From the NCBI RefSeq assembly GCF_016124325.1, contig NZ_WGNY01000017.1, positions 62,001 through 126,000 of the forward strand: DNA of 64,000 nt, given 5' to 3'. Of this stretch, positions 61,907-64,000 are shown piece by piece (the first letter of the stretch is position 1; every line of letters starts with the position of its first letter). Source of the stretch: Phenylobacterium sp. GTDB taxonomy: Bacteria; Pseudomonadota; Alphaproteobacteria; Caulobacterales; Caulobacteraceae. The notes beneath the pieces were generated by a model. It ran no database searches. It saw only the letters and a list, made by a program, of their open reading frames with translations, and was not told the origin of the DNA. The position numbers and the translations under genes were made by a program.

Positions 61907-62253
61907 CCGATATCGAGTTCGGGCCGGACCTCGATCGCACCGTAGCGGCCCACCGGGATGCCTTGGGCGATCTCCAGCGCCTGGGCCATGTCGCGGGCTT
62001 CGATGAAGATGAAGCCGGCCAGGGCCTCCTTGGTCTCGGCGAACGGGCCATCCAGCACGACCGACGCGCCGGAGCGGCGGCGGATGGTGCTGGCCATGCC
62101 TACGCCCTGCAGCGCCGAGGCGGCAATGAAATGGCCGCGGCGTTCCAGCTCGCGGTCGTAGGCCAGGGAGGCTTCGTCGAGCGCGGCCTGTTCTTCAAGG
62201 CTGAGGGCCGCGAGGGCGCCGGGCTCAAGATAGACGAGGCAGAGATACTTCAT
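61903..62253 (-). CDS. YCII-related domain protein
   Basis: 116 aa from ATG 62253. YCII/DGPF-type ferredoxin-like fold: MKYLCLVYLEPGALAALS, SLAYDRELERRGHFIAASALQGVG, VLDGPFAETKEALAGFIFIEA (DGPF motif) and a final VRPELDIG. Such proteins are often next to ECF sigma factors; none is seen here. GGGAGCTCTCC lies just before the ATG. Its stop lies in the repeat. Function not known. Confidence 0.9.
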   Translation of the reverse strand: MKYLCLVYLEPGALAALSLEEQAALDEASLAYDRELERRGHFIAASALQGVGMASTIRRRSGASVVLDGPFAETKEALAGFIFIEARDMAQALEIAQGIPVGRYGAIEVRPELDIG

Positions 62254-62324
62254 CGTGGAGAGCTCCCGTGTCGGGTGGATGCGCCCGGAGGACGCCGGGC
62301 CGCGCCGGGCCCCGACAAAATCGG

Positions 62325-64000
62325 TCAGCCCGCGTCACGCAGGGCGAGGCCGGCCTTCCAGTCGAACAGCTCCTGCAGCACCTGGAGCGCCTTGCCGCGC
62401 TCGGAGGTCAGGCCGGGGTCGCGGTTGACGATCAGGCGTGCGTCGTCGCCCGCAACCGAGATCAGGTCGCGGTGGGCGAAGGGATCGGCGAAGACGTAGT
62501 CCGGCAGGCCGCTCTGGCGCAGGCCCAGCGCGTCGCCGCCGCCGCGCAGCTCCAAGTCCTTCTCGGCGATGACGAAGCCGTCGTCGGTCCGGCGCAGGAT
62601 GTCGAGGCGCTGCTGGGCGGTTTCCGACAGCGGCGGGTCATAGAGCAAGACACAGGCGCTCTCGCGGCTGCCCCGGCCGACCCGCCCGCGAAGCTGGTGG
62701 AGCTGGGCGAGGCCGAAGCGCTCGGCCTGCTCGATCACCATGATGGTGGCGTTGGGCACGTTGACGCCCACCTCGACGACCGTGGTGGCGACCAGCACCG
62801 GGACGCGGCCGTCGGCGAAGTCGGCCATGACCGCGTCCTTTTCGGCGCCCGACATCTTGCCGTGGACGAGGCCGACGCCGGGGCCGAGCGTCTCACGCAG
62901 CGCCACGGCCCGCATCTCGGCGGCGGCGAGGTCGCTCACCTCGGACTCCGACACCAGTGGGCAGATCCAGAAGGCCTGGGCGCCGCCGGCGACCGCCTGT
63001 TTCAGGCGGCCGACGATCTCGTCCAGGCGGCCGATGGGCACGGCGCGGGTGGCCACCGGTGTGCGGCCTGGTGGCTTCTGGTCAATCCGGCTGACGTCCA
63101 GATCGCCGTACATGGTCAATTCCAGCGTACGCGGGATCGGCGTGGCCGACATGGCGATCAGGTGGACGGCGCGCCCCTTGCCCTGCAGGCGCTGGCGTTC
63201 GGCCACGCCGAAGCGGTGCTGCTCGTCGATGACCACCAACTCCAGCTTGTCGAAGGCGACGTCGTCCTGGAACAGGGCGTGGGTCCCGACGGCGACCTTG
63301 GCCGACCCCGAGGCCAGGGCGCGCAGCTTCTCGGCCCGCCCGGCGCCCTTGTCCCGGCCGGTGAGCAGCACGACGTCCACCCCGTGGTCGGCCAGCGGCC
63401 CCGAGATCGTCTCAAAATGCTGGCGGGCCAGGATCTCGGTGGGGGCCATCAGGGCGCTCTGGCCGCCGCACTCGGCCACGTCGGCCATGGCGCACATCGC
63501 CACCACGGTCTTGCCCGAGCCGACGTCGCCCTGGACCAGCCGGCTCATCCGCTCGCCAGCGGCGAAGTCGGCGCGGATGTCGGACAGCGCGCGCTCCTGG
63601 GCGTCGGTGAAGGCGAAGGGCAGGTCGGCGCGGATGCGCGAGGCCAGCCCCCCGGGCGTAATGCGGGCGGCGGGCTCGCGGCGGCGCGCGGCCTTGCGCT
63701 GGGCCATGGCGAGCTGGTGGGCCAGCAGCTCGTCGTAGGCCAGCCGGCGGCGGTGGGGGCAGGCGAGGGCGAGGTCGGCCTCGCTGCGGGGCGCGTGAAG
63801 GGCGTGCAGCGCCTCCCGCCACGACGGAAACCGCTCCTGGGCCTTCCACGCGGGATCGAGCCATTCAGGCAGGTCCGGCGCACGCGCCTCGGCCTCGTCG
63901 ACGAACGTGCGCACCCGGCGGGGCGGGAGGCCTTCGGTGGCCGGATAGATCGCTTCGACCTCGGGAATCTCGCCGGCCTTGTCCGGCGCGAGCATGTAAT
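62325..64000 (-). CDS. recG: ATP-dependent DNA helicase RecG (5' part outside window)
   Basis: The frame is open to the right edge; about 558 codons are visible of a protein that is usually near 690 aa, so the N-terminal wedge domain is mostly missing. The helicase motifs are RLVQGDVGSGKTVVAM (Walker A), VVIDEQHRFGVAERQRL (DEQH), MSATPIPRTLELTMYGDLDVS and TTVVEVGVNVPNATIMVIEQAERFGLAQLHQLRGRVGRG, with the C-terminal LRGGGDALGLRQSGLPDY. RecG remodels stalled forks. It is 71 bp upstream of the YCII gene on the same strand. Confidence 0.96.
   Translation of the reverse strand, partial: YMLAPDKAGEIPEVEAIYPATEGLPPRRVRTFVDEAEARAPDLPEWLDPAWKAQERFPSWREALHALHAPRSEADLALACPHRRRLAYDELLAHQLAMAQRKAARRREPAARITPGGLASRIRADLPFAFTDAQERALSDIRADFAAGERMSRLVQGDVGSGKTVVAMCAMADVAECGGQSALMAPTEILARQHFETISGPLADHGVDVVLLTGRDKGAGRAEKLRALASGSAKVAVGTHALFQDDVAFDKLELVVIDEQHRFGVAERQRLQGKGRAVHLIAMSATPIPRTLELTMYGDLDVSRIDQKPPGRTPVATRAVPIGRLDEIVGRLKQAVAGGAQAFWICPLVSESEVSDLAAAEMRAVALRETLGPGVGLVHGKMSGAEKDAVMADFADGRVPVLVATTVVEVGVNVPNATIMVIEQAERFGLAQLHQLRGRVGRGSRESACVLLYDPPLSETAQQRLDILRRTDDGFVIAEKDLELRGGGDALGLRQSGLPDYVFADPFAHRDLISVAGDDARLIVNRDPGLTSERGKALQVLQELFDWKAGLALRDAG

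Overview
The window is dense, GC-rich chromosomal DNA from an alphaproteobacterium, most likely a member of Caulobacterales (Caulobacter/Phenylobacterium type). The evidence is an ALA-synthase (C4-type) HemA, a MucR/Ros-family regulator, a PEPxxWA-CTERM protein, an NDUFS4-type complex I subunit, a ubiquinol-cytochrome c chaperone family gene, GANTC (CcrM-type) sites in a palindrome, and the gene order yceD-plsX-fabH-ihfA-merR. The genus is an inference from gene content; no rRNA is present. I see no CRISPR array, prophage, transposase or plasmid backbone. Almost everything is housekeeping or core-accessory metabolism.

Layout. 1-4.7 kb: the 3' part of a molybdopterin-binding oxidoreductase subunit, an SMP-30/gluconolactonase-like protein, then hemB and a Pro-rich membrane-anchored protein on the minus strand. 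4.8-8.7 kb: a valine-catabolism operon (acyl-CoA dehydrogenase, 3-hydroxyisobutyryl-CoA hydrolase, exported methyltransferase, mmsB). 8.7-12.7 kb: hemA behind a perfect FNR/FixK box, a MucR-like regulator on the minus strand, glyA and nrdR. 12.7-14.4 kb: a REP-like repeat and one AT-richer orphan gene that looks acquired. 14.4-17.1 kb: a small unknown gene and ribH-nusB-thiL. 17.1-22.8 kb: a sulfatase, an exported two-lobed aspartic protease, a FliL-like protein, the H+-pyrophosphatase hppA and a BamE lipoprotein. 22.9-26.9 kb: bc1 chaperone, yceD, plsX, fabH, ihfA and a MerR regulator. 26.9-33.2 kb: tRNA-Pro, DUF2842, ctaA, a GlxA-type regulator with a cytochrome P460, rplM-rpsI, argC, a GNAT protein and a Tat-exported MsrB. 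33.2-35.8 kb: a minus-strand PadR-DUF1700-DUF2807-DUF2807 operon. 35.9-45 kb: phaC, a small lipoprotein, aminotransferase-hom, glpX, a PEP-CTERM protein and recJ. 45-48.1 kb: tRNA-Glu, a double cold-shock protein, DUF192, a thioesterase, tRNA-Pro, the NDUFS4 homologue, tRNA-Arg and a pseudouridine synthase. 48.1-55 kb: a glycerate-kinase-like protein, metC, an orphan binding lipoprotein, a GNAT protein, sseA, cysK and cfa. 55.2-64 kb: LPS-core precursor genes (kdsA, hldE, hldD), a DUF3089 protein, a quinone-type oxidoreductase, a DUF2817 protein, a YCII protein and the 3' part of recG.

The most notable non-coding signals are as follows. (1) Two copies of a 119-bp double-hairpin repeat (51302-51420 and 61788-61906) sit between convergent genes, with CTAG ends that supply stop codons. 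(2) A GNAT gene (51402-51920) follows sseA in the same frame after a single TGA and appears to start at a non-canonical ATC. (3) A perfect FixK/FNR box overlaps the mmsB stop codon and faces hemA. (4) A possible pseudoknot lies in the glyA leader. (5) A palindrome carrying two GANTC sites lies upstream of the aminotransferase-hom operon. I did not find a clear new defence or multi-gene system; the best candidates for undescribed biology are the repeat element, the AT-richer orphan gene at 13.1-14.4 kb, and the DUF3089 homologue lacking its nucleophile.
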